Assembly: GCA_027972325.1 (NCBI GenBank)
Contig: JAPMOS010000164.1
Span: 1-64,000 of the forward strand
Reading direction: 5' to 3'
Length of the DNA stretch: 64,000 bases
Origin: Paratrimastix pyriformis
Taxonomy: Eukaryota; Preaxostyla; Paratrimastigidae
The translations under genes were made by a program, and so were the position numbers. The notes beneath the pieces were generated by a model. That model was not told where the DNA came from. It saw nothing but the letters and a program-made list of their open reading frames with translations, and ran no database searches. Positions 1-9,844 of this stretch are shown in pieces; position 1 is the first letter of the stretch, and each line of letters opens with the position of its first letter.

Positions 1-1020
1 TATATCCAGTCCAAGCATATACCATTCTTTACGCATTTCGCATCCTCAATCCCGCGGATCAGAATGCGGGAACCTCAATGTGTCTCCTCTGAAATGCAAA
101 CTGCTTTTCTTCGAAACCTTATCCCCTGACTCCTTTCCACTCAACCGTTCTCTCCTGGAATCGTTAGCCAAATACACTGAAGAATTTTCAACGTTACCGA
201 AATAAGGGTAATCGGCCGCCGATTGGTCGGGTCACTGGATGAACTTCCTTTCCTTGATCATATGAACATTACTTTGCATATAATGGACCCTTCTCACCAG
301 ATCTATTATATTCCTTAAGCATCCATTCAAAACCTCATCCGGGCAATTTCTGCCACCACCTCATCTGGTCCCGCAGCTTTGCCCGACTTCAAGTGCCGAA
401 TCACACTCATCAGTTCTTCCATCTCGATTGGCTTCATAATTCCATCAATTCTCTCCTGATACTCCTCTATGGGGCACATTTCATCATTACCTCTTTTCTT
501 GGCCAGGTTCTCCATAAACAACCTAAATCCTTCCTTAACTTCACCAGGGTCCACCGTTATCCTCATTTTCCCGCCCTCCCTCTCTCCATAAAAGATGCCA
601 CGGGAGATTTCAACATTTCATCTTGGAACACCGTTCGATAAAGTGCCTCCTCCTCCCAGACAAGACCTGCCGAATATTATATTCCCGGGCTATCCTCCTT
701 TTCTGTCGAAATTCCTGAATCGTCTTCTTCGCCACCCTTCTCACTCGCACCAGCCTTACCTGAAGAAGCACATCCCTCGCCTTCCTAACCCTTGCAGGCT
801 CATAATCTTTCTCAGTCAATACCACTTTTACTACTCCGAAAGCACTCTTTGCCTCCATCGTCATCATTTTCGCCAATTCCCCAAAGTCCTTCGGGTTAGC
901 CCTTTTCATTCTATCTTGATATTCTTCAATCTGTCGCCCCGTCTCCTCATTCCTTTCTGATCTACCTCCAGGTAACTTGATCTTTTCAATTTCAACCGAT
1001 TGCCGGTATCCTCTGGCAAT
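1..1020 (-). CDS. A1 reverse transcriptase, N-terminal half (partial)
   Basis: This is the linker and palm-entry region of a non-LTR RT. It copies element RNA at the nicked target site. Visible pieces are a basic helix-rich linker (FRQKRRIAREYNIRQVL) near 700-740, the entry motif SGKAAGPDEVVAEI near 330-390, and remnants of the IEDAK and LGLD segments at 1-60, which precede catalytic motif A. At least three frame changes interrupt it here, between 560 and 620 and again below 330. The intact equivalent in A3 shows what the order should be. The catalytic FADD box lies beyond the window. RT identity is secure by comparison with A2b and A3. Confidence 0.8.
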
Positions 1021-1029
1021 TTTCCTAAA

Positions 1030-1690
1030 ATCCACAAAATAATGGAGTGATCCGACAATGCATTCCACTCCACCTCTTCATTCCTGAAGATCTGCATTTT
1101 AATGAACAGCTCCGTAGCTACTTCTTCACAACCCAACACCGCGTCAATTTTATTTTCATGCACTTCCCTTCTTGTACAGCCTCCTCAAGGCCAACCAGCG
1201 CGCTTAAATCCACGAGATCTAACCCCTTCAGCCTCTGCACTTCCTTCACCATTGCATTCCGTCCATCCCCAACACAATGACCTCTCCCTCCTCCTTTAAT
1301 TTACCGATAATCCTTTTCCCTCAAACTCCACCTTCCTTTTCATCTCAGCTTCACTGCTATCTACCGGATAATACATATTTACAAAGGCTACCCTTACTTT
1401 ATTAAGAATCATATGCACCACCATCAAGTATCCCTCACATTCTGCCACCTTCTCCACACCCACCACAGAGTTTTGCAATTCTTTCTTCACCATGATTACC
1501 ACACCACCCTTTCCGTTTGCATTCCGAACGCATGCTCCATAAGAAACAAAACTCCGAGCAAAAGCGACGTCTTCACAACGTGAAGCTTTGTTTCTTGGAG
1601 CATAATCACGTCCGCCCCACTATCTTCAGCTATCATTTTCACGTTTTGCCTCTTCTCGAGCATTCCTAATCCCCGGCAATTCCAAGACAT
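1030..1690 (-). CDS. A1 APE-type (EEP) endonuclease domain, frame-interrupted
   Basis: Endonuclease/exonuclease/phosphatase fold of LINEs, which nicks target DNA to prime reverse transcription. Motifs in order are SWNCRGLG (Asn motif), a helix ending ADVIMLQETK (catalytic Glu), VAFVNMYYPVDSS (strand with the conserved Tyr-Pro) and NALSDHSIILWIL (the Ser-Asp-His motif). All key residues can be found, but in more than one frame: 1690-1496, then 1502-1296, then a third frame to about 1030. It lies downstream of the USP-like ORF and directly upstream of the RT, the usual LINE order. Confidence 0.8.
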
Positions 1691-1866
1691 TACCCGAAAT
1701 AAATTCCCCTCTTTCCTCCAGCCCCATCACGAGGGCCGTTTTCTCTATCTTCTCACTCTTTTCCGTCACCCCACAATTCTCTCCGCCATCATTTCATTCA
1801 TTATTGCCTTCTTCGTATCAGCGTCTAGCCGCCGACCCCTTTTAGTACAAAACTCTTTGCCCTTCT

Positions 1867-3036
1867 TCAGTCCTTGAAGGGGCTTATTCCAACCCTCTCA
1901 TTTCTCACTTGCTGGATCATCCCCCTACTAACTATGTTCTTCCTTCGCTTCTCCCAACCTCCTAATTTTTCGAGACCCTTCCCCAAAAAGCGACACTTGC
2001 ACTCGCATTCAGGCCCACTCTTCCAAATGCCGGCCCACAAAATGATTTCTCCATTTTCGTACATGACATACCATTTTCGAATAAACAAAAATATCCCCTT
2101 GTCCCATCTCCTCTCTTGTTGTTGGGGCACATAATGAGTCATTGAAAGTCCACCACTCCCCTCAATCTTCTTTTGACAAACCCAATGTCGAGGTTTCCCT
2201 TTCCTCCTACCTAAGAAGCTCATGAAGGCAACCGGAAGATACCTTTCCCCACCAATTCTTATCTCATCCGCCACAACTTCCCACGCCCCTTGACCTACAT
2301 ACTTATTGCGAACAACCTCAATCAAAACAAAATCCTCCGCCTCCACAATCATGCTAGATCTTTCATGACTTGTATTTTTCTCACAAATGGGACAATTCAC
2401 TTCAATCCGCTCAATCTTTTCCAATTCGTTTATCATCTCACTCATCCGATTCCCTGCCCAGGCTGCTTGAAGACACACTCTCTCTAGCACCCTAGGATGC
2501 TCCACCACAGCACCACATTCCTTACCCCCAGCTTGAGATCCCAGACAACGATCCATCCTAGCCAGGCCTACTGTCGTCCTCCTCCCCCCAGCATATATGT
2601 CCAGCATCTTTATAAGTGCTTCCCCAGCCTCGCCGTCATGGTATTCATCAAATTTACAAGCAACATCCTCAACCCAAACCTTATTCTGAGTCGACCAATC
2701 AATCCCTCCCTTTCGAATAGTATCAAAAAGCCTCAAACCACTATCAACTATCACTTCTGCTGCTTGAATTGCAGCAGTGATATAGCAACGATGGCCGGTG
2801 GAATTAGTTATCCCACAGTACCCAGGCTCCATGACGCCAGCCCCCCCTCTATTCTTCCCATCCTCGCTCTGACCAGCTCCGCCCCCTGCACTCCCAACAC
2901 AAATCCATCCATATTCGACTGCCACTTCACCCCCTCGACTATTGACCCCAAACCGTACACACCCATTTCGCTTTTCAATCCAATTTAGCTCATCCCCCCC
3001 TGCTTCATTCAAGCACACCCCTCCAACCTTCACCAT
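1867..3036 (-). CDS. A1 USP-like cysteine peptidase (C19 type) ORF, 389 aa
   Basis: Open for 389 codons. It shows the hallmarks of ubiquitin-specific proteases. The Cys box GITNSTGHRCYITAAIQ (near 2830-2765) matches the USP pattern G-[LI]-x-N-x-x-G-x-x-C-Y followed by a small residue. A zinc-ribbon pair CPICEKN lies near 2395. The His-box strand is YLPVAFMSFLGRRKGKPRHW (near 2240-2180). In real USPs the His box is followed by an aromatic strand and FDD; here a tryptophan-rich tail follows, so the last active-site residue is uncertain. The same domain recurs at 17.0-17.8 kb in A2b and, more divergently, in LINE family B. Likely role, by inference: removal of ubiquitin from element or host proteins, or cleavage of the element polyprotein. 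Confidence 0.7.
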   Translation of the reverse strand: MVKVGGVCLNEAGGDELNWIEKRNGCVRFGVNSRGGEVAVEYGWICVGSAGGGAGQSEDGKNRGGAGVMEPGYCGITNSTGHRCYITAAIQAAEVIVDSGLRLFDTIRKGGIDWSTQNKVWVEDVACKFDEYHDGEAGEALIKMLDIYAGGRRTTVGLARMDRCLGSQAGGKECGAVVEHPRVLERVCLQAAWAGNRMSEMINELEKIERIEVNCPICEKNTSHERSSMIVEAEDFVLIEVVRNKYVGQGAWEVVADEIRIGGERYLPVAFMSFLGRRKGKPRHWVCQKKIEGSGGLSMTHYVPQQQERRWDKGIFLFIRKWYVMYENGEIILWAGIWKSGPECECKCRFLGKGLEKLGGWEKRRKNIVSRGMIQQVRNERVGISPFKD

Positions 3037-3986
3037 AAATTTCCCACATCACCCCCAAAGGCGTCCAATCCGCTCTTCTTCATCAATCGAGACCACGAAC
3101 AAACGGGGCGGGGCCTCTCTTGCGTTCGGCCTTTACACTGAGCCCGTCGATAAACTTCCCAAGAGCCCTCAGCCGGTCCCACACCTCCTGGGTGGTCACC
3201 GTGACCCTGACTTGAGACGTAGGTAAATTGCTGGTAGGCTCCTTGATTCTTTCCACAGACTCGATCGGAATGCCGAGCTCGCCCATCCTGGTTTTGATTG
3301 CATCTTCTGATACGTTCAGAGGGACCCCGTGGATCCACCACGTCGGTAGGGTTGTATCCGGTGCAGTGTATCTGATTGGGACTTGCGACGGCGGCGGCAG
3401 AACCCGAGGCAGGAGCTTCGCAACCTCGCCAATCACCTGGGGGGGGGCAATCACTGCGAAGGGGACAGTGATCGCAACAATGTCCCCCCCCGAAGGCATG
3501 GCCTTCGGAGGCCAGACCAGGATTTTGCCTCCTGGGATGGCCGTTCTCCGCAAGAGATCCGAGAGCGCTCCAGTGAGAGGCTATCGACAAGTCAGGATTC
3601 ATCCAACAGAAAAAATTCCAGACCGCAGCTGCCAGTTTTGCAACCTCCATGTGGGCCAAAATCTTCGCCCGTGAATTTTCATTCTGATGTTCATGCCTTG
3701 CCATAAGGAGTGCACGTTCACGTTCGAACTGCTCATCAGACAGCTCAACGACTTGAGCAGCACCCTTGATCCCAATCAGCCGTGCAACTTCAGGCACATT
3801 GACACCTCCTCCTTCAACTCGACAATAGAGAGTGTGAGCCTTCTCACCCCAGAGAAAGAAGAATTGGCCATTAGGGATGGCCTCCTCCAAATCACGAATT
3901 CTTGACTCAGCCATAGCCAGCGCATCTTGAGGCGTTGTCGACACAATTTTCACAGCCCGCGGTGGTGGTGGGTTTGAATCTTCCAT
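3030..3986 (-). CDS. A1 ORF1 with coiled-coil-like and RRM-like region
   Basis: Starts best at the ATG near 3986 (MEDSNPPPPRAVKIV). The first ~150 residues are helical and charged (LAMAESRIRDLEE, then EQFERERALLMARHEHQNE), compatible with oligomerisation. A frame change near 3550 leads into a Pro-rich stretch and an RRM-like module: TWWIHGVPLNVSEDAI (RNP2-like strand and helix), then SQVRVTVTTQEVWDRLRALG (RNP1-like strand and helix), then a basic end (VKAERKRG). This is the layout of LINE ORF1 RNA-binding proteins. The USP-like ORF begins immediately downstream, overlapping by a few bases. Confidence 0.6.
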   Translation of the reverse strand: MEDSNPPPPRAVKIVSTTPQDALAMAESRIRDLEEAIPNGQFFFLWGEKAHTLYCRVEGGGVNVPEVARLIGIKGAAQVVELSDEQFERERALLMARHEHQNENSRAKILAHMEVAKLAAAVWNFFCWMNPDLSIASHWSALGSLAENGHPRRQNPGLASEGHAFGGGHCCDHCPLRSDCPPPGDWRGCEAPASGSAAAVASPNQIHCTGYNPTDVVDPRGPSERIRRCNQNQDGRARHSDRVCGKNQGAYQQFTYVSSQGHGDHPGGVGPAEGSWEVYRRAQCKGRTQERPRPVCSWSRLMKKSGLDAFGGDVGNLW

Positions 3987-4881
3987 CACAGCAAAAATTG
4001 TTTGAAAGACCAAAGTTGGCGCCCCTTTTATACAGGAAAAACGCGGGATCCATTTCTGAATTTTCACCCCGCAGTTTCCGAGGAAAATTTCCCACAAATT
4101 TGCCAAAACTTCCACACTTCAAAACAGACAACCACTCCCTCTGGCACCAGCCACCACACAAATTCCCCACCACATCCTTCCATCCCCAAACCATCCTCTG
4201 AGCAGTTCCGTCGCGTTTAGAATACGACCAACATTCCATCCACGAACGGATGCCTTTTGAAGATTCCTGAATTGTTTTTTGAAACGACTCCCTCATCCTC
4301 TGATTACCTTCAAGAGCCCACCAGAGACATCTCCACACTTTCTGCAACCATTCATTAGAGGTCTTCAAGATATCCTGGTTTCGTCCTTGCCTTATCTTGT
4401 TTATTCTTCTTATAGCTTCTTTTCCCCTTTTTTTGGATCTTCTCCTCTTCCATTTCGGCTCTCTCAAGATAGCTCCTTTCTTTATCAATGACCGGCAACC
4501 ATCTCCCACTTTTTTCAATGGATAATTTCGCATTCCGTCCCACTCCTTTCTTTTCGTCCTAATCCACCACGCAACATGCTTTTCTCCATCTCTACGTTCC
4601 GTTTTTCTGGGCAAGTCCAAGATTTCAAGACCGTTTTTTCCATTGTGAACAACCCCAACTTTCCTTTCCGCGAAGCCTTCCCTGACTTTGTAATGTCTTT
4701 GGTTTTTCAGTTTTCCACAATATATCCTCATCAATCCTTTGCCTTTTTTATATCCCGCAGGCCAGCGGCAAAAAGAGAAAAACAAAAACAAGATGCAAAA
4801 GATCACAAGACAAAGAACAAAGAATCCTTCAAATGGCAACCCCCCAATAGCCCGATATGAGTTTGCAAAAAAGCTCCTCAT
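3907..4881 (-). CDS. Unrecognised 324-aa ORF at the 5' end of A1
   Basis: A 324-codon open frame at the upstream end of A1 overlapping the start of ORF1 in another frame. After a short N-terminus it has a strongly hydrophobic segment (FFVLCLVIFCILFLFFSF, residues ~20-38), then a long Lys/Arg/Trp-rich tail. I recognise no family. It may be a membrane-anchored leader product, or an accidental opening in the AT-rich 5' UTR. A2b also has Trp-rich open frames and a hydrophobic segment upstream of its USP-like domain, but I cannot align them convincingly. Confidence 0.3.
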   Translation of the reverse strand: MRSFFANSYRAIGGLPFEGFFVLCLVIFCILFLFFSFCRWPAGYKKGKGLMRIYCGKLKNQRHYKVREGFAERKVGVVHNGKNGLEILDLPRKTERRDGEKHVAWWIRTKRKEWDGMRNYPLKKVGDGCRSLIKKGAILREPKWKRRRSKKRGKEAIRRINKIRQGRNQDILKTSNEWLQKVWRCLWWALEGNQRMRESFQKTIQESSKGIRSWMECWSYSKRDGTAQRMVWGWKDVVGNLCGGWCQREWLSVLKCGSFGKFVGNFPRKLRGENSEMDPAFFLYKRGANFGLSNNFCCDGRFKPTTTAGCENCVDNASRCAGYG

Positions 4882-4900
4882 TGCGGCTCTAACCCGGGGG

Positions 4901-4905
<5 letters not shown>

Positions 4906-4944
<39 letters not shown>

Positions 4945-5696
4945 TCCGGAAAACCGAGCCACCAGGGCCCGTAAAAGGGGAACAAAGAGAGAAAAGAAAT
5001 CACTTAAAATACCAACTGGTTGGCTCCGTCCCACTCAGTGCTCAGCCCGTAGCTCGTCGAGCCCTCAGGCGGCACCAGGAAGCAGCAGCTTCTTGTCGCA
5101 GTCGGTCTTGGCCACGCACGGCGGGCCTGGGTTGATGGCAAACGGGTTGCGGGTGTCGGCCAGTCTCCCGGAGGCAGTCTGGTACCAGAAGTCAGGCATC
5201 AGGGCAACGTAGTACATCAGAGTCACCGAGATCCTCGTGCACCACCAATGCTTCGAGAAGGCAACATGCATCTTGTTGCACTGGGCCTTGACCAGGTCGA
5301 GGAAACCCAATGCTTGGGGGCCCAGTTGGCCGAGGTTGGAAGCGCCGAAGGGGTGGAAGACAGCCTCAGGGTGGGACTCCTTCCAGAGCCTGTAGTCGCT
5401 CACCTTGCCGGCCTCCAGCAGACGCGGGACCTCGCCACGAATGGCTGCGTCCGCGTAGGTGGAAGCAGGGTTATTGCCCACAGCCACGTCGACGTAATGC
5501 CGGGTGAAAGTGTCAGGTGAGGCCTCCCCCTTCCCAGGGAGGGCAATGACCAGGTCAGGCTTCTTGTTGCGCTTGTCGGCCCGGACCATGTGCTCCATCT
5601 TGACAGGCTGCCTGGTTGTCATGCACATCTGGTGGAGGATGGAGGTGATCGCGTTGTGGCGGTCGATCTCCAGCCCGAGCACAGCACTCCCGCAGG

Positions 5697-5698
<2 letters not shown>
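4906..5698 (-). mobile_element. LINE family C, copy C1: RLE-like C-terminus, 3' UTR and (GA)n tail
   Basis: 5'-truncated element in minus orientation. Its ORF (about 5698-5065) carries RHNAITSIL, then KPDLVIALPG and HYVDVAVGNNP (PD...D spacing of a PD-(D/E)XK fold), then AGKVSDYRLWK and GASNLGQLGPQALGFLDL. This is the typical C-terminal restriction-like endonuclease region that follows the zinc knuckle in RLE-type LINEs. About 140 bases of 3' UTR follow (to 4941), ending in a (GA)17 tail at 4906-4940. The RT itself is absent. It differs in sequence from the RLE-like end of family B, so it is a separate family. Confidence 0.65.
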
Positions 5699-5770
<72 letters not shown>

Positions 5771-6033
5771 TCCGGAAAACCGAGCCACCAGGGCCCGTAA
5801 AAGGGGAACAAAGAGAGAAAAGAAATCACCAAAATACCAACTGGTTGGCTCCGTCCACTCAGTGCTCAGCCCGCTCTCTCTCTCTCTCTCTCTCTCGCCG
5901 GAAAACCGAGCCACCAGGGCCCGTAAAGGGGAACAAGAGAGAAAAGAAATCACTTAAAATACCAACTGGTTGGCTCCGTCCCACTCAGTGCTCAGCCCGT
6001 AGCTCGTCGAGCCCTCAGGCGGCACCAGGAAGC
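5699..6033 (-). repeat. Two more family C 3' ends (C2, C3), each with a (GA)n tail
   Basis: Two further copies of the 3' UTR found at 4941-5085 stand head to tail upstream of C1: C2 at 5767-5874 with tail 5699-5766, and C3 at 5897-6033 with tail 5875-5896. They contain only the last 110-140 bases of the element and share the same marker blocks (GGTTGGCTCCGTC, CCGAGCCACCAGGGCCC). Each block ends in (GA)n on the sense strand, as expected of severely 5'-truncated LINE insertions with microsatellite tails, or of a tandem duplication of one. Confidence 0.7.
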
Positions 6034-6628
6034 AGTCTCTCTCTCTCTCTCTCTCTCTCCGCCCTCTCTCCGCCCTCTCTCCGCCCTCTCTCCGCCCTCT
6101 CTCCCCCCCCTCTCCGCCCTCTCTCCGCCCTCTCTCCGCCCTCTCTCCGCCCTCTCTCCGCCCTCTCTCCGCCCTCTCTCCGCCCTCTCTCCGCCCTCTC
6201 TCCGCCCTCCGCCCTCTCCGCCCTCTCTCCGCCCTCTCTCCGCCCTCTCTCCGCCTCTCTCCGCCCTCTCTCCGCCCTCTCTCCGCCCTCTCCGCCCTCT
6301 CTCCGCCCTCTCTCCGCCCTCTCTCCGCCCTCTCCGCCCTCTCCGCCCTCTCTCCGCCCTCTCTCCGCCCTCTCTCCGCCCTCTCTCCGCCTCTCTCCGC
6401 CCTCTCTCCGCCCTCTCCGCCCTCTCTCCGCCCTCTCTCCGCCCTCTCTCCGCCCTCTCTCCGCCCTCTCTCCGCCCTCTCTCCGCCCTCTCTCCGCCCT
6501 CTCTCCGCCCTCTCTCCGCCCTCTCTCCGCCCTCTCTCCGCCCTCTCTCCGCCCTCTCTCCGCCCTCTCTCCGCCCTCTCTCCGCCCTCTCTCCGCCCTC
6601 TCTCCGCCCTCTCTCCGCCCTCTCCGCC
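6034..6628. repeat. 11-bp minisatellite (CCGCCCTCTCT)n
   Basis: After a short (CT)n run at 6034-6058, about 50 copies of an 11-bp unit CCGCCCTCTCT with occasional 5- to 6-bp shortened units. The open frames across it in both strands (SALSPPSLRPL or ERGRREGG repeats) are products of the repeat, not genes. It separates the family C tails from the Crinkler-like gene. Confidence 0.95.
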
Positions 6629-6795
6629 CTCCGCCCTCGTGTCTCATCTCCGCCCTCACTCATCTCCCTCCCTTCCTGTCCTGCCCTCGCCGCCCAAAAC
6701 AATAAGCACGCTGTTCTTCATTCGCCTGCCCCCCTCCCCATCTCCACAGATCACTTATTCTCCCTCGCATCGGTTCCTTATCTGCAGGACCCTCT

Positions 6796-9300
6796 GTGGC
6801 GGAGCTCCTCGTTCTTCTCGCGTCCTGCCAGAGGCGTCCCTCGCAGCAACTCGACTACGTCACCCTGGTCAAAGGTGTGAAGCTCCGGGTTCCCATGCCA
6901 CGGAACCCCAAGTCCCATGCGTTGGATCCACTTCTGCTCGCGGCCACGGTCACTCCGGGCCCACTCGCTGACCAACTCGGGGAGGCCTCCAAACGCCTCC
7001 AGAGCGACATCAACGACCAAGAATTGATGGCGATGATCGGGAGTAGTGGTTCCGGGAAAACAGCCTCGATCTACTCCTTCTTGGCGCACCACTTTGGCAT
7101 CCTGTTGATCGCGTCCACCCACGGAAACGGAGGGTCACTGGTCTGGCCATCGGATCGGCCTTTTACTTTCGATCATGAACCGGTGTAGGCTCCCCAAGTG
7201 GTGATCGATGCTCTCGCTCAGTGCTCCCCAACCACCCCGGATCAGAATGGAGCATTCGCGGCGGACCTGTTTCTCCGACTGGTCTTCGCCTACTGGACCG
7301 TCTTGGCCGAGTGCCGCCAGCTTGGTTGGACCCCGCTCGACTGCCTGCTCCTCCAGTTGTACCCCGTCCAGTTCATCGGGCACGACATATTCGCGCTGGT
7401 CTGTCATCCCCCCCCTTCGTGTGTACTTCATGCCGCCGCCATCCAGGTCTATTCTGCACTGGCCAGCTACCCGCATCGGCTTGTGGAATCCCTCTCCTCC
7501 TCTGTGACCAATTTTCTGCTGTCTCCTTCGGCGGATCTTCGACACTTTCCGGTGTTTGTCGACGAGGCGCAAGTGCTCGCTGAATCGGCGAACCTCTTTT
7601 CGCCGGCACATGCGCACACACCCTCGATTGCCCCGGTTCCCCGACTGTCCACGCCCCCCAACTCGTCCACGGCCTCACTGCCTGACCCGCAACCGGCCTT
7701 TTCCCCGCGCCCCCCCGGTGCCGATGATTCTCTTCGGCCTGCGATTTCACCTTTGGCCATCGCGCTGGGTCGGATCGCGGGAGTGTGCACGATCTTGTCC
7801 GGGACGGGCCTCAGAATGTCCGATCATGTTTGGATTTTGGCCAGGTTCGCACACAGATCTTTCTGCGGCAACGCTCCACCTTAACCTCCTTTTCCAGCGC
7901 CATCCTGAAGCCCGGCCTTCATACGTACGTGGGTTTTGGAGGCCACGATTCGCTGGCGGAGGTGCGCCAGTATCTTGAGGGAATCTACCCGGACGCTGCC
8001 TTCTGGGACCTCGCTGACCACGACTTGAGCCTGTTTATCGGCCGTAATCGGTTTGCTGCCTACTTTCTGGCTGAAGCGCTGGAGAGGGGCAATTCCGCGG
8101 GTGCGGTGGGATATACCATATCCCACCTCGTCTCCGACCTCACGCCCATGTTGAAGACCTGTCTCGCCACGTCGTACATGAAGCATCCGGGAAGCCCTAA
8201 TTTCCGCGAGGCTTACGGGCGAATACTGCTGACGTCGTATATGTATGGGTCTGTCCCCCGTCCTCGTCTCCTTGTGTTCGATTCTTCTGTCCTTGAACGT
8301 TTGTGCCCGCTGTAGTCGCCCCGAGATCGTCTCGGACCGCGCGGCGCTTCAGTTGGTCGAATTGGCACTTGCGCGTCTGATTCGGCGCGGCTCTGATTTA
8401 CTCGTCTCGATCGGCGAGCCCTTGCTCTTGCACGCGTACTGCCAGGTTTGTGGTATATCCGCTGGTCGTGCGTGACTCACTCGGCAGCATCATCCCAGCT
8501 CAACCCTGCCCCGGATTGGGCATCCAGCTGCCTTTCTCTCATGCCAGCATGTTCTCATGGGTTTTTGTTCGAACGGATTATGATTCCGCTCCTCAAAAAC
8601 TCGCTGACCGGCCTGCTCGCCCATGGCGGGCCCTCGTTCGAGGGATACATGCTCCAACCAACGATCCCGGTCTCCGCATTCTGGTCCGGCAATTACCATC
8701 TCCCCGATTGGATGGCATCCATCAATGGACGGCTGCCAACGCCGTCCATTTTTCTCTGTGACCTCGAAGCCGGACCTGATATCGCCTGTGCAGTGACTAA
8801 TCGCGACGGGCAGATCAGGTACGTCTGGCTGCCACTCTCCGCCCGCTCCGCCCTCCCTCACCTCCGCCCTCCCTCACCTCCGCCCTCCCTCACCTCCGCC
8901 CTCCCTCACCTCCGCCCTCCCTCACCTCCGCCCTCCTCACCTCCGCCCTCCCTCTCCCTCTCCGTATGTCAGGTATGTCTGGTTGCAGCTGAAGTTTGTG
9001 AAGGAGCTTTCAGCGGAGGCGGAGTTTGGCGCTCTCCTCACCCTGGACCCTGAAAGGGTCTACCATGGGGTGGAGCCATTTCACGGTAATGTTCTGCGAT
9101 GCTTGGCTGATACACCCCTAATGCGCATCCTAATTGTTTTGGGGGGTGCCTCGGCTCGCACCAGCGTCTCTCCCTCCCGGACCCACCACCCACCCAAACA
9201 CCCCTTAATTGTTCTTGACTCATCCCACCCCTATGTCACTCAACTCTTGGACGAGCGGACTCGAGAGCTTTTGGTGGCCATGAAGTGTTCGTCTTCTTGA
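6796..9300 (+). CDS. Crinkler (CRN)-like P-loop NTPase gene, several exons
   Basis: Resembles the C-terminal NTPase-nuclease architecture of Crinkler/RHS-like proteins. In order: Walker A GSSGSGKTASIYSFLAHHFG followed by a GNGGS loop (near 7040-7135), Walker B FPVFVDEAQVL (near 7540-7575), a sensor-like ILSGTGLRM (near 7790), then GFGGHDSLAEVRQYLEG with FIGRNRFAAYFLAEALERG (7940-8090), and a C-terminal half (LLKNSLTGLLAHGGPSFEGY near 8595; RILIVLGGAS near 9125). The parts lie in different frames separated by plausible short introns. The clearest intron runs from a GTACGT donor near 8820 to a CAG acceptor near 8970. CRN proteins are secreted or nuclear effectors in oomycetes and are also found in chytrids and many other eukaryotes. 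No signal peptide or LxLFLAK-type leader is visible; the 5' end abuts the minisatellite. Whether it is functional cannot be judged. Confidence 0.65.
8838..8962 (+). repeat. Pyrimidine minisatellite inside a CRN-like intron
   Basis: Copies of a unit close to CACCTCCGCCCTCCCT fill most of the proposed intron 8820-8970. The unit shares CCGCCCTC with the minisatellite at 6.06-6.63 kb just upstream of the gene, suggesting spread or shared origin. The 3' end CTCCGTATGTCAG makes a reasonable acceptor. Confidence 0.75.
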
Positions 9301-9844
9301 CTTCCCAAGGCCTTCTCCTTTTTGTGTTTTTCTCTGGTCTGCGTGTTTCCATCGACACATCGGTGCAACAGGACTCTCGACCTGAGCAGGCCGACCCAGC
9401 CTGGACAACGCGTCCTCTGGGATTCGGTGTGGGAATTGAATTGGTTCCGATTTCCAAAGGTCGCAAAGGACTCCATCCACCTCCACCTCGGGGTAGTCGT
9501 TGAGAAATCGAAAGTAAAAAGTACAGGGGTGCAAGGTCTGCACCCGATTGCCGCAGAGGGATCTGGGCCCCCCGGCCCCCCGGCCGGCCCGGCTCCCCTG
9601 GCCCCCTGGCCCCCCCTGGCCCCGGCCCCCCCAGCCCCCGGAACTCCGGGTCCCGGCCTGGTCCTCTGGCCCTCTGGCCTGGCAGAGAAACAAGCAACAA
9701 ATATTCTCTCCAGGGCATTTCGACGTGGCCGACGGAACACCTCATTCACCGAGCATCTCCCCCTGGCCCTGACCTCAACTTCTCAATCCGCGAAGAACTC
9801 GAAGATCTATTCTAAGAGGACAAGTGGGGTGGGGTGGGGAGGTG
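9301..9844. other. No recognisable gene; C/G-rich spacer
   Basis: Between the CRN-like gene and the next minisatellite. It contains a CCCCGG-rich stretch at 9569-9660 and open frames with no recognisable motif on either strand. I see no gene or RNA here. Confidence 0.5.

Larger units (their letters stand above)
1..4890 (-). mobile_element. LINE family A, copy A1 (left part of window, runs off the edge)
   Basis: Non-LTR retrotransposon read on the minus strand. Its order from 4.89 kb downward is: leader ORF, RRM-like ORF1, USP-like peptidase domain, APE endonuclease, then the first half of the reverse transcriptase, cut by the window edge at about RT motif A. The first 970 bases are a close inverted match to 36709-37690 (copy A3), for example the shared peptide DQKGMRRRGDRLKNIKIE and the RT segment SGKAAGPDEVVAEI. 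Reading frames slip several times, so it is either decayed or affected by sequencing indels. Base composition is more AT-rich than family B. The 5' end is not defined exactly; it lies next to the (GA)n tail of a family C element. Confidence 0.85.

Noticed and set aside
4906-6058. Repeated blocks as long terminal repeats of an LTR element
   Set aside because: Blocks follow an RLE-like ORF and each ends in (GA)n on the sense strand, which fits LINE 3' ends; no protease, integrase or primer site.
6055-6705. Long open frames of 214-371 codons over the CCGCCCTCTCT repeat on both strands
   Set aside because: Pure products of an 11-bp repeat without stops; no motif and no codon bias independent of the repeat.
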